Shown here one piece after another: positions 37,109-46,797 of a stretch of DNA of 64,000 bases (its first letter is position 1; every line of letters starts with the position of its first letter). The notes under the pieces are model-generated. The model searched no databases. It saw nothing but the letters and a program-made list of their open reading frames with translations, and had not been told where the DNA came from. The stretch comes from an uncultured Acetatifactor sp. (GTDB taxonomy: Bacteria; Bacillota; Clostridia; Lachnospirales; Lachnospiraceae). The stretch covers positions 6,833-70,832 of the forward strand of contig CAJTPH010000014.1 in NCBI GenBank assembly GCA_910578215.1, in the 5' to 3' direction. Made by a program: the position numbers and the translations under genes.

Positions 37109-39148
37109 TCAGCTGAATTTATCAAGCAGCTTCTTTATCGCCTCTGCATTTACCTGGTTTTCATGCGCAAGCTCAACGATCGTATCCGCCGTCTCCGAGG
37201 TCTGGTTATTCTTATTGATAATATCCTCCACCCCCTGCGCATTGTCATTAGAGGCAATGCTTACCTGTTTCACCTGATTTTTAATTCCGGCAATGCACTC
37301 GTTAAACTGCACGGATGTGCCGTTGATATTCTCCATCGCCTTCCGGATATCATAAACCGCGTTTTCATACTCTCTGGCCATTTCGGCAAAGGTCTGAAAC
37401 TTCCCGGATACATCTCTTTCCATAAAGTCTATGATATCCTCAAAGCATTCCTTCACATTGCCGATACTTGTATTTGCTTCCTTGCAAAGCTCCTGTATCT
37501 CGTTTACCATCTTGGATGAATCAACGGCAAGATTTCCTATTTCCCCTGCAACCACCGCAAAGCCCCGCCCCGCGTCGCCTGCCCTTGCAGCCTCTATGGC
37601 TGCGTTGAGCGAAAGCAGGTTCGTCTGACCCATGATTTCAAGAATCTGCTTTGACACGTCGTTGATCTTCACAAGGGACTGAAGGTTCATGATAGCCTTC
37701 TCAATATCCGCCTGCGTAGTTTCGATCTTCCTCTGGTTGTCCTTAAGCGTTTCCTCTGCCGCCCTGCTCATGGTATCCGCCGTTTTTATGAGGATCTCGC
37801 TCTTTCCGTTCCCGTCCTTTACGCTGCTTTGAATCCCGGAAAGAATTTGGTTGATTCTCTCCACCTCCTGCGTAACGGAATCAATGGAAGCATTTGTACT
37901 GATAATGCCCGAAGAAAGCTTTTGAGTCGTCGCCATATTATTTTCAACGCTGTCCATAAGGTCCTTGGAGGTAACATTCATTATGTTCATACTTCCGTCC
38001 AGAGATGCCGAGCACTCATTCAGGGTATTCACCATCTCCCTGAAGGTCTTTACAAGGGAATCCACCGCCGTAGCAATCTGCCCTACCTCGCTTTTTGTTC
38101 CCACATACCTGTATATCATATTGTCTTCGGAAAGATCCAGCGACTTTACCTTGTCGATTTTCTTTATTACCTTCTTAAGCGGCTTCATGTTATAGCCGAT
38201 GATAACCCAGGATACCAGCGCAATCATCAAAAATCCCGCGATACAAAGTATCGCAAGTATTCTTGCACTTTTGTAGATGGAGCTGTACATCTCGTCCCTG
38301 CTGTCGCGTATAATCAATGCCCAGCCTCTCTCCGGAATCGATGTAAATACCGAGAAATACGCCTCTCCGTCCTCGCCTGTATAGGTTACATGACCCTGAC
38401 TCTCGCCTTCCCGTATCCTGGCCATAATATCCAGAATGTTCCCGTCCGTGATTTCCGTATTAATCAGATCCTCATTGTCGTCGAAGATATAGAGATTGTT
38501 TTTCAGATTTATCAAGGTACAGCTCACCTCGCTAAATCCATATGTACCTGCAGCGTTAAACTGCTCCCTTAAGCCTGCGGCCTGGACCGCCCCTCCCACA
38601 AAGCCCAGAGGCTTACCATTGTCGTATATCGGCGCATACATGGAAATAATAAGCTGTCCTGATGCCGGCGACTGCATGACGCCCGTGTTGTAAACGCCGC
38701 TCTCCGCTGCAAGGATACTGTCCTGAAGAAGCTTCAGCCCATCCCCCGTGCGCATTATCATTCCCACAACGGGAGGATTGGAATGGGTATACACCTCCGA
38801 TTTCCAGTCATCCAGGTACAGACCCTCCCAGCCGTAAAGATCATTATAAAAAAGCGAGGTATACTCCTGTGCAATTTTCTGTTTTTCCTTGTCGGAGGTA
38901 TCCTTAAGAAAATCCTTGAGCTCCCCTGCCCGTGAAAAAGCCTGCAGGCACTTTTCCGCATTGTTGATATATTCGTTTATAATATGAGTTTTAGCCGCAA
39001 GCGAGGTGTACATGTTGTTCTCCACATGCTCTATCAGTATGGCGCTCATACTCTGGTTTGCTGAAAAAAAGATAAGCCCCACCGACACAACCGACACCAA
39101 TGCAATAATAACCGTAACAGACAAACTCATTTTACAATTTTTAAACAT
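37109..39148 (-). CDS. Methyl-accepting chemotaxis protein with extracellular Cache-type sensor
   Basis: A 679-residue transmembrane chemoreceptor. TM1 is at about residues 7-30, followed by an extracellular double-Cache-like domain (about 31-290; [36 protein letters not shown]), TM2 (about 293-318), a HAMP-like segment and a cytoplasmic coiled coil. The hairpin tip is [18 protein letters not shown] followed by [20 protein letters not shown], the CheA/CheW contact. It lacks an obvious CheR-docking pentapeptide. AAGGAGG lies seven bases before the ATG. No other chemotaxis or flagellar genes are in the window; the ligand is unknown. Confidence 0.92.
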   Translation of the reverse strand: MFKNCKMSLSVTVIIALVSVVSVGLIFFSANQSMSAILIEHVENNMYTSLAAKTHIINEYINNAEKCLQAFSRAGELKDFLKDTSDKEKQKIAQEYTSLFYNDLYGWEGLYLDDWKSEVYTHSNPPVVGMIMRTGDGLKLLQDSILAAESGVYNTGVMQSPASGQLIISMYAPIYDNGKPLGFVGGAVQAAGLREQFNAAGTYGFSEVSCTLINLKNNLYIFDDNEDLINTEITDGNILDIMARIREGESQGHVTYTGEDGEAYFSVFTSIPERGWALIIRDSRDEMYSSIYKSARILAILCIAGFLMIALVSWVIIGYNMKPLKKVIKKIDKVKSLDLSEDNMIYRYVGTKSEVGQIATAVDSLVKTFREMVNTLNECSASLDGSMNIMNVTSKDLMDSVENNMATTQKLSSGIISTNASIDSVTQEVERINQILSGIQSSVKDGNGKSEILIKTADTMSRAAEETLKDNQRKIETTQADIEKAIMNLQSLVKINDVSKQILEIMGQTNLLSLNAAIEAARAGDAGRGFAVVAGEIGNLAVDSSKMVNEIQELCKEANTSIGNVKECFEDIIDFMERDVSGKFQTFAEMAREYENAVYDIRKAMENINGTSVQFNECIAGIKNQVKQVSIASNDNAQGVEDIINKNNQTSETADTIVELAHENQVNAEAIKKLLDKFS

Positions 39149-39216
39149 TCTGCAGCCTCCTTTTCGCTTCCCATTTTAATAATATTCACATGCGTATCCG
39201 ATACCACAAAATAAAA

Positions 39217-39243
39217 GCTGACACAGCTCTCTCCTGTGTCAGC
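39217..39243 (-). terminator. Rho-independent terminator downstream of proA
   Basis: A 10-bp stem GCTGACACAG/CTGTGTCAGC followed on the minus strand by TTTTATTTTG. It abuts the -10 of the chemoreceptor promoter, so the next transcript begins inside the stem. Confidence 0.7.
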
Positions 39244-39272
39244 ATTGTAGCATATTTCGTCAAAAAAGTAAA
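39244..39272 (-). promoter_or_regulatory. Promoter for the chemoreceptor gene
   Basis: TTTACT (39267-39272) and TACAAT (39244-39249) on the minus strand with 17-bp spacing. The predicted start point is near 39237, within the palindrome at 39217-39243, which might therefore also serve as an operator or 5' hairpin. Confidence 0.5.
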
Positions 39273-39346
39273 GATATCTCGTTAATTTTACAATCCTAAA
39301 TGTTCAACTTTCTATTCTCATAATATTGTAATACAGTAATCAATTT

Positions 39347-40594
39347 TTATGCTCTGACCTGCCCGTTTCCCGCAATCAGATACTTATACGAGGTAAGCTC
39401 CCTCAAACCCATGGGCCCCCTGGCGTGAAGCTTCTGAGTGCTGATGCCGATCTCCGCACCAAAGCCGAATTCAAAGCCGTCTGTAAATCTTGTGGAGGCA
39501 TTCCAGTATACGCACGCCGCATCCACCTCGTTTAAAAACTTCTCCGCCGCCTGCGCGTTTTCCGTCACAATGCACTCGGAATGCTTCGTGTTATACCTGT
39601 TGATGTGGGAGACCGCCTCGTCCAGACTGTCCACGGTCTTTATGGACAGAATATAGTCAAGATATTCCTTTCCGAAATCCTCCTCTACGGCGGGCGTACA
39701 GTCGGTCAGAATCTCCCTCGTACCCTCGTCCCCCCGAAGCTCCACATTCTTTGGCGCAAGTGCCTCCGCCAGCCTGGGCAGAAACGCCTCCCGCACCTTA
39801 CTGTGTACCACAAGGGATTCGCAGGCATTGCATACGCCGATCCGCTGCGTCTTTGCGTTATAAACGATCTCTGCCGCCATTTCCAGGTCCGCGTCCTTGT
39901 CTACATACACGTGGCAGTTGCCCGTGCCGGTCTCTATGACGGGAATCGTGCTGTTTTCCACCACGCTCCTGATAAGCCCCGCGCTTCCTCTGGGAATCAG
40001 AAGATCCACATATTCCTTCAGCTTCATAAACGCCACGGTCACCTGCCTGTCCGTATCCTCGATGAGCTGAAGCACGTCGGGCGGAACGCTCTGCTCCTCC
40101 AAGGCCTCCCGCAATACCTTCACCACCGCGGCATTGGAATACAGCGCATCGCTGCCCCCCTTTAAAATAACCGCATTTCCCGTCTTAAAGCACAGCCCGA
40201 AGGCGTCCGCCGTCACATTGGGACGCGCCTCGTAAATAATGCCGATGACCCCCATGGGAACCCTTACCTTCTTAATTTTCAGACCGTTCGGCCGCTCAAG
40301 CTCCTCCATGACCTCGCCTATACAATCTGGCAGCTCTGCCACCTGGCGCAGCCCCTCAGCCATGGCGCCGATCCTCTCCTCCGTCAGCCTCAGCCTGTCC
40401 TGCATGCCGGCGCTCATGCCGTTCCTCTGCGCCGTCTCCATGTCCCGCTCATTTGCCGAAAGAATCTCTGCCGCACGCCGCACCAGCATTTCCGCCCCGT
40501 GCATCAGGGCTTTATTCTTCTCCCCGGCCGACAGTCTCTGCAAAAAGGGCTTCACCGCCGCCGCCTTTTTTCCCATTGTCTGTAAGTCTGTCAT
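39347..40594 (-). CDS. proA: Gamma-glutamyl phosphate reductase (glutamate-5-semialdehyde dehydrogenase)
   Basis: Reduces gamma-glutamyl phosphate with NADPH, the second step of proline synthesis. The 415-residue aldehyde-dehydrogenase-fold protein has VPMGVIGIIYEARPNVTADAF, the catalytic Cys in QRIGVCNACESL, and the C-terminal FGAEIGISTQKLHARGPMGL. The start at 40594 has an AAGGAAGG about 13 bases upstream. ProB, its partner, lies about 5 kb upstream on the same strand; a restriction-modification pair now separates proA from proB and the cyclo-ligase gene. A terminator follows at 39217-39243. Confidence 0.96.
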   Translation of the reverse strand: MTDLQTMGKKAAAVKPFLQRLSAGEKNKALMHGAEMLVRRAAEILSANERDMETAQRNGMSAGMQDRLRLTEERIGAMAEGLRQVAELPDCIGEVMEELERPNGLKIKKVRVPMGVIGIIYEARPNVTADAFGLCFKTGNAVILKGGSDALYSNAAVVKVLREALEEQSVPPDVLQLIEDTDRQVTVAFMKLKEYVDLLIPRGSAGLIRSVVENSTIPVIETGTGNCHVYVDKDADLEMAAEIVYNAKTQRIGVCNACESLVVHSKVREAFLPRLAEALAPKNVELRGDEGTREILTDCTPAVEEDFGKEYLDYILSIKTVDSLDEAVSHINRYNTKHSECIVTENAQAAEKFLNEVDAACVYWNASTRFTDGFEFGFGAEIGISTQKLHARGPMGLRELTSYKYLIAGNGQVRA

Positions 40595-40664
40595 ATCCGT
40601 TCACTGTCCTTCCTTATCCTGATGTTTCTGTTATCCTAATATTTCTACAATACGACCCATTTTT

Positions 40665-42674
40665 CTATTCCAGCACCATCAATCCGTCCTTAAAAGCATC
40701 CGGGTACGACAGTCTCATAATAATCTTCGGAAATACAATAACATAAGCATATGCCATTCCCTCACCAAAACGGTCATGCAACAACTTTTTACCGTCATGG
40801 TGGAAACTGACCTCATCCGGCAAAGATCTCAAATACGGTAATTCGATGACCTTTGCAGGATTTTCAGAAAAACTTGCTTCTATTGCAACTACCTGCCCTT
40901 CTCCAAAAACTTCATGTTTCACAATAGCTCCCGCGGGGATTAAAAGTTCTTCCGCATCTTCATGCATAGCAGTATTTCCTGCAATTTCGGATACTTTTTC
41001 CGAAACAATTGTATCAATATACTGCTTCCATGCAGGGGCTTCTAAAATATCTCTGCGGGATTCGCACTTGATGATCAAATCTCTGAGTTTTTCAGGACTT
41101 GCCTTGTTCGCCTCAAACATTGCCACAAAGTATTTCTGGAACTGCCCCAAGGTTAACGGAACAATATCCAACCGCTGCTTCACATCACTCTTTGCATACC
41201 AAATACCATGTCTGAATGTTTCTGCTGTGTTGGTATCGATGCGAATAGCAATAAACATACCGTAGACAGGCTTATCATATTTCAGGACAGCATCGGAAAC
41301 ATGCCGTCTGACAGGTTCACCCTCCATTGCCTCTTGGCGGGAGGATGTAGACATAGTGACCTCAGTTAAAATTGTGAAGTCGTTAAATTCACAATACAAA
41401 TCACCCTTGCCACCGCCGGCAGCCGATACGGGCATGAAATCAGAATCCAATTTGAAGCCACGGACTTCATAAGGCTTATTAACCATGTGATCAATCGCCA
41501 ATGCCGCACGCCAAAGCGTCCATTCAAGATACGCAGGTGTTTCATCCCTGGGTACTTCAATGGCATTATCCTCGTCATAGACCATTTTGCCACCGCCTTT
41601 GATCAGCAGCGTCATATAATCTCGAATTTCTTCCCACTGGTTGCACTGATCATTGGCATACTGAATTTCATCCGTCTGGGCAACGATATTTTCAAGTCTT
41701 TGCCTTGCAATGTTTATTTCTGCCGGAGTATTCAGAGGCAGATCAGAAATATCAAACAGAATATGACGCTCCTTCATCTGCTTTATCAAATCGTCCAGCA
41801 AAGATTTGGCAACATCCAAATTATCGGTAGGCAGGGGCGCACCAGCACAAAGCAGCTTGTACTGCTCTATAATAGGCTCAGAACTTGCCGTGGCTTTTGC
41901 AAGTTTTTCTGCCAGAATATGTTTTGTGGATACGATGACCAGACCTCTGCCTTTGCGCCCGAGCACACCGGAAATACGGAGATATCGCATATTCATATCA
42001 CTGTAATCCAAGAAATTTTCAGCTTTTTTGTCATAGCTTTCGCCTCTCCTGGCGATCTCCTTTTTGTCAAAAGCACGCTTAGACGGTGCGGAAGCTCTCC
42101 GCTGTCTCAGGTCAAGAATATTATCAACAACCTCATCCAAATTATAGCTGGGATTGGTAGTATGTCCCCACAAAGCAAATTCGATTCTGCTCAGTTCGGA
42201 AGAACCTGTACGCTTCTCAAGCTCAAGCATAATCGCCAGAAGCCATCTTAATGGAGAGAAATATTGCGTACCGTCCGGCATAGCAAATTGCTCTACACTC
42301 ATCGCCCGCAAGTAACATTCCTGCACCGCAGGGTATGTATCTGCTTGCAAAAACGCTCTGCCGAAAGGCGTAATATCATCCAAAGCACCAAGCTCCTCCT
42401 GACGGCCGTCTTTTTTCTTGACTTGGGGATAGATAAATCCATTTTTTGCAAACATCAGTCTCCATTTGCGCGCGTGACTTCCGGATTCGTCCTTTCCCTC
42501 CTCGTTTTGAATGATTCCCTTTTCGTTTAAGAAATTCATAAAGCCAACTTCATTTTCATCTCTTAAATTTCCGATAAAAGGAGAATTGGCATATACAAAA
42601 AATCCTTCCTGAATTCGGTTGGGGTTACGCAGACCGGTATTTCCTACCAGCCATATTTTAATTTGTTCACTCAA
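40665..42674 (-). CDS. Type IIS restriction endonuclease, AlwI family
   Basis: A protein of about 669 residues that I match to the AlwI/PleI/BstNBI family of Type IIS endonucleases, which cut at a fixed distance from an asymmetric 4-5 bp site. The diagnostic region is YLEWTLWRAALAID, RGFKLDSDFMP, then GGGKGDLYCEF and ILTEVTMS followed by GEPVRRHV, which supplies the D...ExT catalytic core. The N-terminus (IWLVGNTGLRNPNRIQEG) is also typical. Start: ATG 42689 overlaps the methylase stop (TGATG), but TTG 42674 has GGGAGG seven bases upstream and gives the better N-terminus. Base composition is more AT-rich than the flanking genes. Forms an operon with the methyltransferase. Confidence 0.82.
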   Translation of the reverse strand: MSEQIKIWLVGNTGLRNPNRIQEGFFVYANSPFIGNLRDENEVGFMNFLNEKGIIQNEEGKDESGSHARKWRLMFAKNGFIYPQVKKKDGRQEELGALDDITPFGRAFLQADTYPAVQECYLRAMSVEQFAMPDGTQYFSPLRWLLAIMLELEKRTGSSELSRIEFALWGHTTNPSYNLDEVVDNILDLRQRRASAPSKRAFDKKEIARRGESYDKKAENFLDYSDMNMRYLRISGVLGRKGRGLVIVSTKHILAEKLAKATASSEPIIEQYKLLCAGAPLPTDNLDVAKSLLDDLIKQMKERHILFDISDLPLNTPAEINIARQRLENIVAQTDEIQYANDQCNQWEEIRDYMTLLIKGGGKMVYDEDNAIEVPRDETPAYLEWTLWRAALAIDHMVNKPYEVRGFKLDSDFMPVSAAGGGKGDLYCEFNDFTILTEVTMSTSSRQEAMEGEPVRRHVSDAVLKYDKPVYGMFIAIRIDTNTAETFRHGIWYAKSDVKQRLDIVPLTLGQFQKYFVAMFEANKASPEKLRDLIIKCESRRDILEAPAWKQYIDTIVSEKVSEIAGNTAMHEDAEELLIPAGAIVKHEVFGEGQVVAIEASFSENPAKVIELPYLRSLPDEVSFHHDGKKLLHDRFGEGMAYAYVIVFPKIIMRLSYPDAFKDGLMVLE

Positions 42675-42688
42675 GCCGCAGCCTCCCA

Positions 42689-44584
42689 TCAATATCCAAC
42701 AAAAAGGTATTCCTGCACGGAATTTCTGTGTGTCTTTGCATCACCTTGGTTTCCAAACGAGTACTTGTAATCAACAGGAATCACCTCTACATGCTGCTTA
42801 TGTTTTGCCATGATTGCTACCATTTCATCTTGTGTAGGCAAGCTGTTGGAAGAATAGGAAACAATCAAAATACTGTCAGTAAATTTCTTAAACAGATGAT
42901 CAAATGCATCGGATGCACCTTTGCGAGTAGCAAACGGTGTCGGATAGGATTTGAATTTCTTTGTCTGGGTATGCTGCTGAATTTCAACACCCTCCCAATC
43001 ACGGGCAAGACCTTCCACAAAATGATATCTGCGGACATATTCGTTATCAGACAAAGGGGAGTAGTACGGAGGGTCAATATAAACCAAATCCGCTTGTTCC
43101 ACCCTCAAATCCATTGCATCGCCCTGTTTCGAGCGATTGATCTGACCGTTATCAAATACAGCCTTATTCACAGCTTCAACAGCTTCCATGAATTGCTGTA
43201 CGAGCGTCTTTTGCAAATCCTTACGCCCATCATCATATCGCTGCCCCGTATAGGTAAAGATACCGCGGGGACGCTTCTTCGTACATGCACGAATCAATGC
43301 GGTCATTGCAATAGCTCGTTTGTATTGATCTTTGATTTCGGCAATATTGGTACGCAGCGTATCGATTAAATCATTTTCTTCATCGGTATAGTAAAGATCT
43401 TTGAAAGTTGACGCTACAAAGTGATCCGACTCCTTGTGTGTAACCAATAACTCTTTCGCTTCTTCTAACGGCAGGATAACAAAATTATTCTCCACCATTG
43501 CCTTGGTGAATGTCGCAGACATCGCCATATAATCGTTACTGACTACCGCTTTGCCCTGTGCTTTGAACATATAGCCAACGATACCGGAGCCAGAGAAAAG
43601 ATCAACAACTGTATTTACCTTAAATTGCGAGGCAACCGACCATATTTCGGATAACAGCTTACTTTTTGACCCCATAAAACGAGTTGGCGGATAAGCTGAC
43701 ACCTGTTCCGGCAAAGGCAGCGAAAGCACCTTAATTAAAGTACGCTGCTTCGGAGGAATGGCAACAATGGCATCTTCTCCCCTGCGAGTGCCTCCATTAC
43801 AAGAAATATGCCGCTTTGTCTGAATGACATCAATATTGAATGGAGCATATAGCTCATGCACCAACGGATGATTGGAGTTTGTCAAAATAACATAACATCC
43901 CCGTTCATGCAAAGCCATAATCATCTTTGCCAGCTCAACATGATCCTCTTCGTAAAACTGTTCTTTGGTATATCGCTTAAAGTCAGCATATTCAGAAACC
44001 GGCAAATAGGGGGGATCAAGGAAAACAAAATCTCCCGGCTGAGCGTAATGCTCTAAAACAAACAGGTAGTCTCCACATATAATATCTGCTTTTTTCAATG
44101 CGGCAGACGCTGCTCTCAATCCGTCCTCGTCACAGATCTTGGGGTTTTTATATTTGCCGTAGGGGACATTAAACTGTCCCTGCCTGTTGACACGATACAG
44201 ACCGTTAAAACAGGTTTTATTCAAGAAGATCGTTCTTGCAGCAGCTTCTGCTTTGGAAAGCGCCGTCCATTCCTGACTGCGGACGGCATAAAACATCTCA
44301 GAAGTATTTTCGTACCGCTTAAGGCATTGAATTACATCCTCTACCTGACCGGCTACTTTCTGATACATATTGATCAGTTCAGGATTACTGTCTGCGATAA
44401 TGGCGTTTTCCGGCTGCAAAGCAAAGAACATTGCTCCACCGCCAAAAAATGGCTCAATATATCGCCTGTAGGAGGTCGGTACTTTAGGCAAAAGATCGCC
44501 TAACATCTGTGTTTTGCCACCTGCCCATTTCAAAACAGGCTTGGCTCGAACAGTCTCTGATTTTCTAACCGCTTGTTCTGCCAC
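42689..44584 (-). CDS. Two-domain DNA adenine methyltransferase (Dam/D12 class, M.FokI-like)
   Basis: A 631-residue fusion of two N6-adenine methyltransferase domains. Domain 1: motif X WAGGK (20-24), motif I PFFGGG (45-50), motif IV DPPY (190-193). Domain 2: FMGSKSKLL (303-311), motif I VVDLFSGSGIVG (326-337), motif IV DPPY (504-507). Fusions of this kind methylate the two different strands of an asymmetric site, as M.FokI does, which suits the adjacent Type IIS endonuclease. The start is GTG 44584, nine bases after AAAGGAG. AT-richer than its neighbours, so probably acquired together with the endonuclease gene. Exact recognition sequence cannot be deduced. Confidence 0.9.
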   Translation of the reverse strand: MAEQAVRKSETVRAKPVLKWAGGKTQMLGDLLPKVPTSYRRYIEPFFGGGAMFFALQPENAIIADSNPELINMYQKVAGQVEDVIQCLKRYENTSEMFYAVRSQEWTALSKAEAAARTIFLNKTCFNGLYRVNRQGQFNVPYGKYKNPKICDEDGLRAASAALKKADIICGDYLFVLEHYAQPGDFVFLDPPYLPVSEYADFKRYTKEQFYEEDHVELAKMIMALHERGCYVILTNSNHPLVHELYAPFNIDVIQTKRHISCNGGTRRGEDAIVAIPPKQRTLIKVLSLPLPEQVSAYPPTRFMGSKSKLLSEIWSVASQFKVNTVVDLFSGSGIVGYMFKAQGKAVVSNDYMAMSATFTKAMVENNFVILPLEEAKELLVTHKESDHFVASTFKDLYYTDEENDLIDTLRTNIAEIKDQYKRAIAMTALIRACTKKRPRGIFTYTGQRYDDGRKDLQKTLVQQFMEAVEAVNKAVFDNGQINRSKQGDAMDLRVEQADLVYIDPPYYSPLSDNEYVRRYHFVEGLARDWEGVEIQQHTQTKKFKSYPTPFATRKGASDAFDHLFKKFTDSILIVSYSSNSLPTQDEMVAIMAKHKQHVEVIPVDYKYSFGNQGDAKTHRNSVQEYLFVGY

Positions 44585-44652
44585 TGTACTTGACTCCTTT
44601 CATTTTATAGAATCTTGGGTTAATTCCATTGCCCGCGGAAACCAATCCCGTT

Positions 44653-45372
44653 TCACACGCAGATCACCTGGCAGGGCCTGATATCCGTACCCTCCGCCGG
44701 TATTTCCTCCACCATTTGGCACCTAAATCCCACCGCAACCGTGCGCAGCTGCAGCGTCTCCCTGTCTGCAAGGTATCTGTCATAAAAGCCGCCCCCATAG
44801 CCCAGGCGGTTCCGGAAACAGTCAAAAGCCGCCCCGGGCATCAGCATCAGCGTGCGCTCCGCCCTCTCGGGCGTATAAACGTACCTGTCCGAATCGCCGT
44901 GCGGCTCTAAAATGCCCCTGTAGCCCGCCTGTAACTGCCCCATGCTTTCTATCCTGAAAAATTCCATACATAGCGGCGTCCCTTTTTCGTGGCTCAAAAT
45001 CTCTTTCTGACACAATGCTTCTTTTTGACACAATGCCTCTTTTTCGCGGAGCGAAACCGCCTTCTGCCCAAGCGCTGCGGATTCCTTCCCCGGCAGCACC
45101 TTGGGCAGATACACCCTCTTTCCAGCCTTAAGCGCCTCCGCGATAATATCCCCGGTGTCGATCTCGCTGCCATAGCTTGCAAAGCACAGTATCTCCTCCG
45201 CCCTGTAAAACCACTGATGCCCCAGGATACGCTCTGTCAATAGCAGAGCGGCCTTCCTTCGTTCCTCCGCCCCAAGGGCATTACGGGCCGCAAGCGCCGC
45301 CTTTCTTATGGATTTTTTACAGGAAACAATCTCTTGATCATGCATTTCACTGTCAACAATTTCTTTCTCCAT
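44653..45372 (-). CDS. 5-formyltetrahydrofolate cyclo-ligase with repeat insert
   Basis: Converts 5-formyl-THF to methenyl-THF with ATP. The family signature is in MLMPGAAFDCFRNRLGYGGG and YDRYL; an N-terminal helix KKSIRKAALAARNAL carries basic ATP-site residues. The usual length is about 185-200 residues; here 239. The excess lies partly at about residues 98-131, where tandem copies of the hexapeptide KEALCQ occur (18-bp units at 45003-45020 and 45021-45038), inserted between VYLPKVLPGKE and MEFFRI. The reading frame is intact. In this neighbourhood it sits between proB and the restriction-modification pair; cyclo-ligase genes are often linked with proBA in Lachnospiraceae. Confidence 0.9.
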   Translation of the reverse strand: MEKEIVDSEMHDQEIVSCKKSIRKAALAARNALGAEERRKAALLLTERILGHQWFYRAEEILCFASYGSEIDTGDIIAEALKAGKRVYLPKVLPGKESAALGQKAVSLREKEALCQKEALCQKEILSHEKGTPLCMEFFRIESMGQLQAGYRGILEPHGDSDRYVYTPERAERTLMLMPGAAFDCFRNRLGYGGGFYDRYLADRETLQLRTVAVGFRCQMVEEIPAEGTDIRPCQVICV

Positions 45373-45481
45373 CCTGTCCCTGTCCCGTCCTTATCTTGCC
45401 TCCGGCTTCATTCCGCCGCCTGTCACACCCCATACGCTACAGCTAAGCTCCCGTCCATAATACGGCCAGTTGTATGGCGGC

Positions 45482-46351
45482 TTAGCTCTTATGCAGGCCG
45501 CCAACAAATACGGGCAGGTCAAAGCCCTCGTCCTTATGAGCGACAAACAGGGTTCCCTCGTTTTCCCCGTCAAGTATCCTGTGCAGCACCCCTATGTCTC
45601 TGCTGTTTGCAATAATCATATCCACATCGGACTTGGTGGCAATCTTCGCCGCAATCAGCTTGGTATTCATGCCCCCGGTTCCAACGCTGCTGCCCGTGGT
45701 CCCCTTACCCATTTCCATAAGCTCATCCGTGAGCTCGTCCACCTGCTCGATAAACCTTGCGTCGGGATTCTTTCTGGGATCGTCCGTATACAGCCCGTCG
45801 ATGTCCGACAACAAGATCAGCAGGTCCGCCTCCACCAAAGCCGCTACGATTGCCGACAGCGTATCATTGTCCCCTATTTCGATCTCATAGGTTGCCACCG
45901 TGTCATTTTCGTTGACAATGGGAATGGCACCCAGCCTCAATAGCTCTGAAAAGGTATTGTGGGCGTTATAACGGTTCAGGTTATCCAAAATGGTATTCTT
46001 CGTCATCAGAATCTGCGCCGCCACCTGATTATACTCTGCAAAGAGCTTCTGATAGGTCATCATCAGCCGCGCCTGTCCCACCGCGGAGCACGCCTGCTTT
46101 ACCGCCAGGGACTGCACCCTGTTATCCGCGCGCACATCCTTCATATTGAGGGCGTTCTTGCCCGCGGCAATGGCGCCGGAGGTCACAAGGATCACCTCTC
46201 TGCCCTGGTTCCTGATATTGCTCAGCTCCCGCACCAGCCTTTCCATCCGGATATAGTCCATGTCCCCGGTCTGCCTGTGGGTCAGGGAGGACGAACCTAT
46301 TTTCACAACAATTCTCTTTTTATCTTTTATCTGTTCCCGTAAATGATTCAT
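45482..46351 (-). CDS. proB: Glutamate 5-kinase
   Basis: Phosphorylates glutamate for proline synthesis. The 289-residue amino-acid-kinase fold has VVKIGSSSLTH (ATP site), VTSGAIAAG, NENDTVATYEIEIGDND (substrate binding) and VGTGGMNTKLIAAKIAT. It lacks the C-terminal PUA domain found in E. coli ProB, which is common for clostridial short forms. AAAGGG lies about nine bases before the ATG. An imperfect stem-loop follows near 45446-45488, overlapping the stop. Its partner proA is 5 kb downstream. Confidence 0.95.
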   Translation of the reverse strand: MNHLREQIKDKKRIVVKIGSSSLTHRQTGDMDYIRMERLVRELSNIRNQGREVILVTSGAIAAGKNALNMKDVRADNRVQSLAVKQACSAVGQARLMMTYQKLFAEYNQVAAQILMTKNTILDNLNRYNAHNTFSELLRLGAIPIVNENDTVATYEIEIGDNDTLSAIVAALVEADLLILLSDIDGLYTDDPRKNPDARFIEQVDELTDELMEMGKGTTGSSVGTGGMNTKLIAAKIATKSDVDMIIANSRDIGVLHRILDGENEGTLFVAHKDEGFDLPVFVGGLHKS

Positions 46352-46797
46352 ATTTTTAATCCCTTTACTTTTCGTGTTGCTGATGCCTGATTTTTGAATC
46401 CGCCGTTAAATGCCTTTAACACATTGTACCAACATGACCGCGAAAAGGCAACCTGCTTTTTACAGCTGTACAGGCGGCTATCTTAGATTGATGCCATATG
46501 CGCGTAGGCAACATGCGAGCGATTGACATAAAGTGAACTGTTGAAGACAGTTTGTGGAAAGGAGGGGCATGGCAAAGCAGTGGTACTATCAGGCAAAAAT
46601 GTGGGTGGCGGGGCCCACGTTTTGCGCAAATATCACGTAAAATAGTATACGGAATATACGGTGTTCTGTCCATTTCTCATCCCAACCCCAGGTTGGAAAA
46701 TACGGAAACCGGTCAAACCGACGCGTTATTGTGCCTGCCTGCTGCTATGTGGTATGATAGTATTGCTGCAGCAAGAAAACAAAAGTGAGGTGCTACC
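46352..46797 (+). promoter_or_regulatory. 446-base gap between proB and the XRE gene; XRE promoter
   Basis: Holds a probable promoter for the XRE gene: TTGTGC (46729-46734), 18 bp, and an extended -10 TGG-TATGAT (46753-46758). Also holds the first copy of an imperfect ~30-bp repeat starting TACAGGCGGCTAT (46469-46481) that recurs after the XRE gene, a short open frame with a strong ribosome site (46569-46640), and an inverted repeat CAACC/GGTTG that could be an operator. I see no convincing proB promoter. Confidence 0.5.
46569..46640 (+). CDS. Possible 23-residue peptide
   Basis: ATG with an excellent ribosome site (AAAGGAGGGGC directly before it) opens a frame of 23 codons ending in TAA, encoding a peptide that starts MAKQWYYQAKMW and contains one Cys. 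It lies upstream of the XRE regulator in the same direction. It may be a real small peptide, a leader peptide, or the remnant of a broken gene. No homologue is recognised. Confidence 0.25.
   Translation: MAKQWYYQAKMWVAGPTFCANIT

Noticed and set aside
39149..39346. c-di-GMP riboswitch upstream of the chemoreceptor gene
   Set aside because: The gap contains only the proA terminator and the promoter; the conserved GEMM core is absent.
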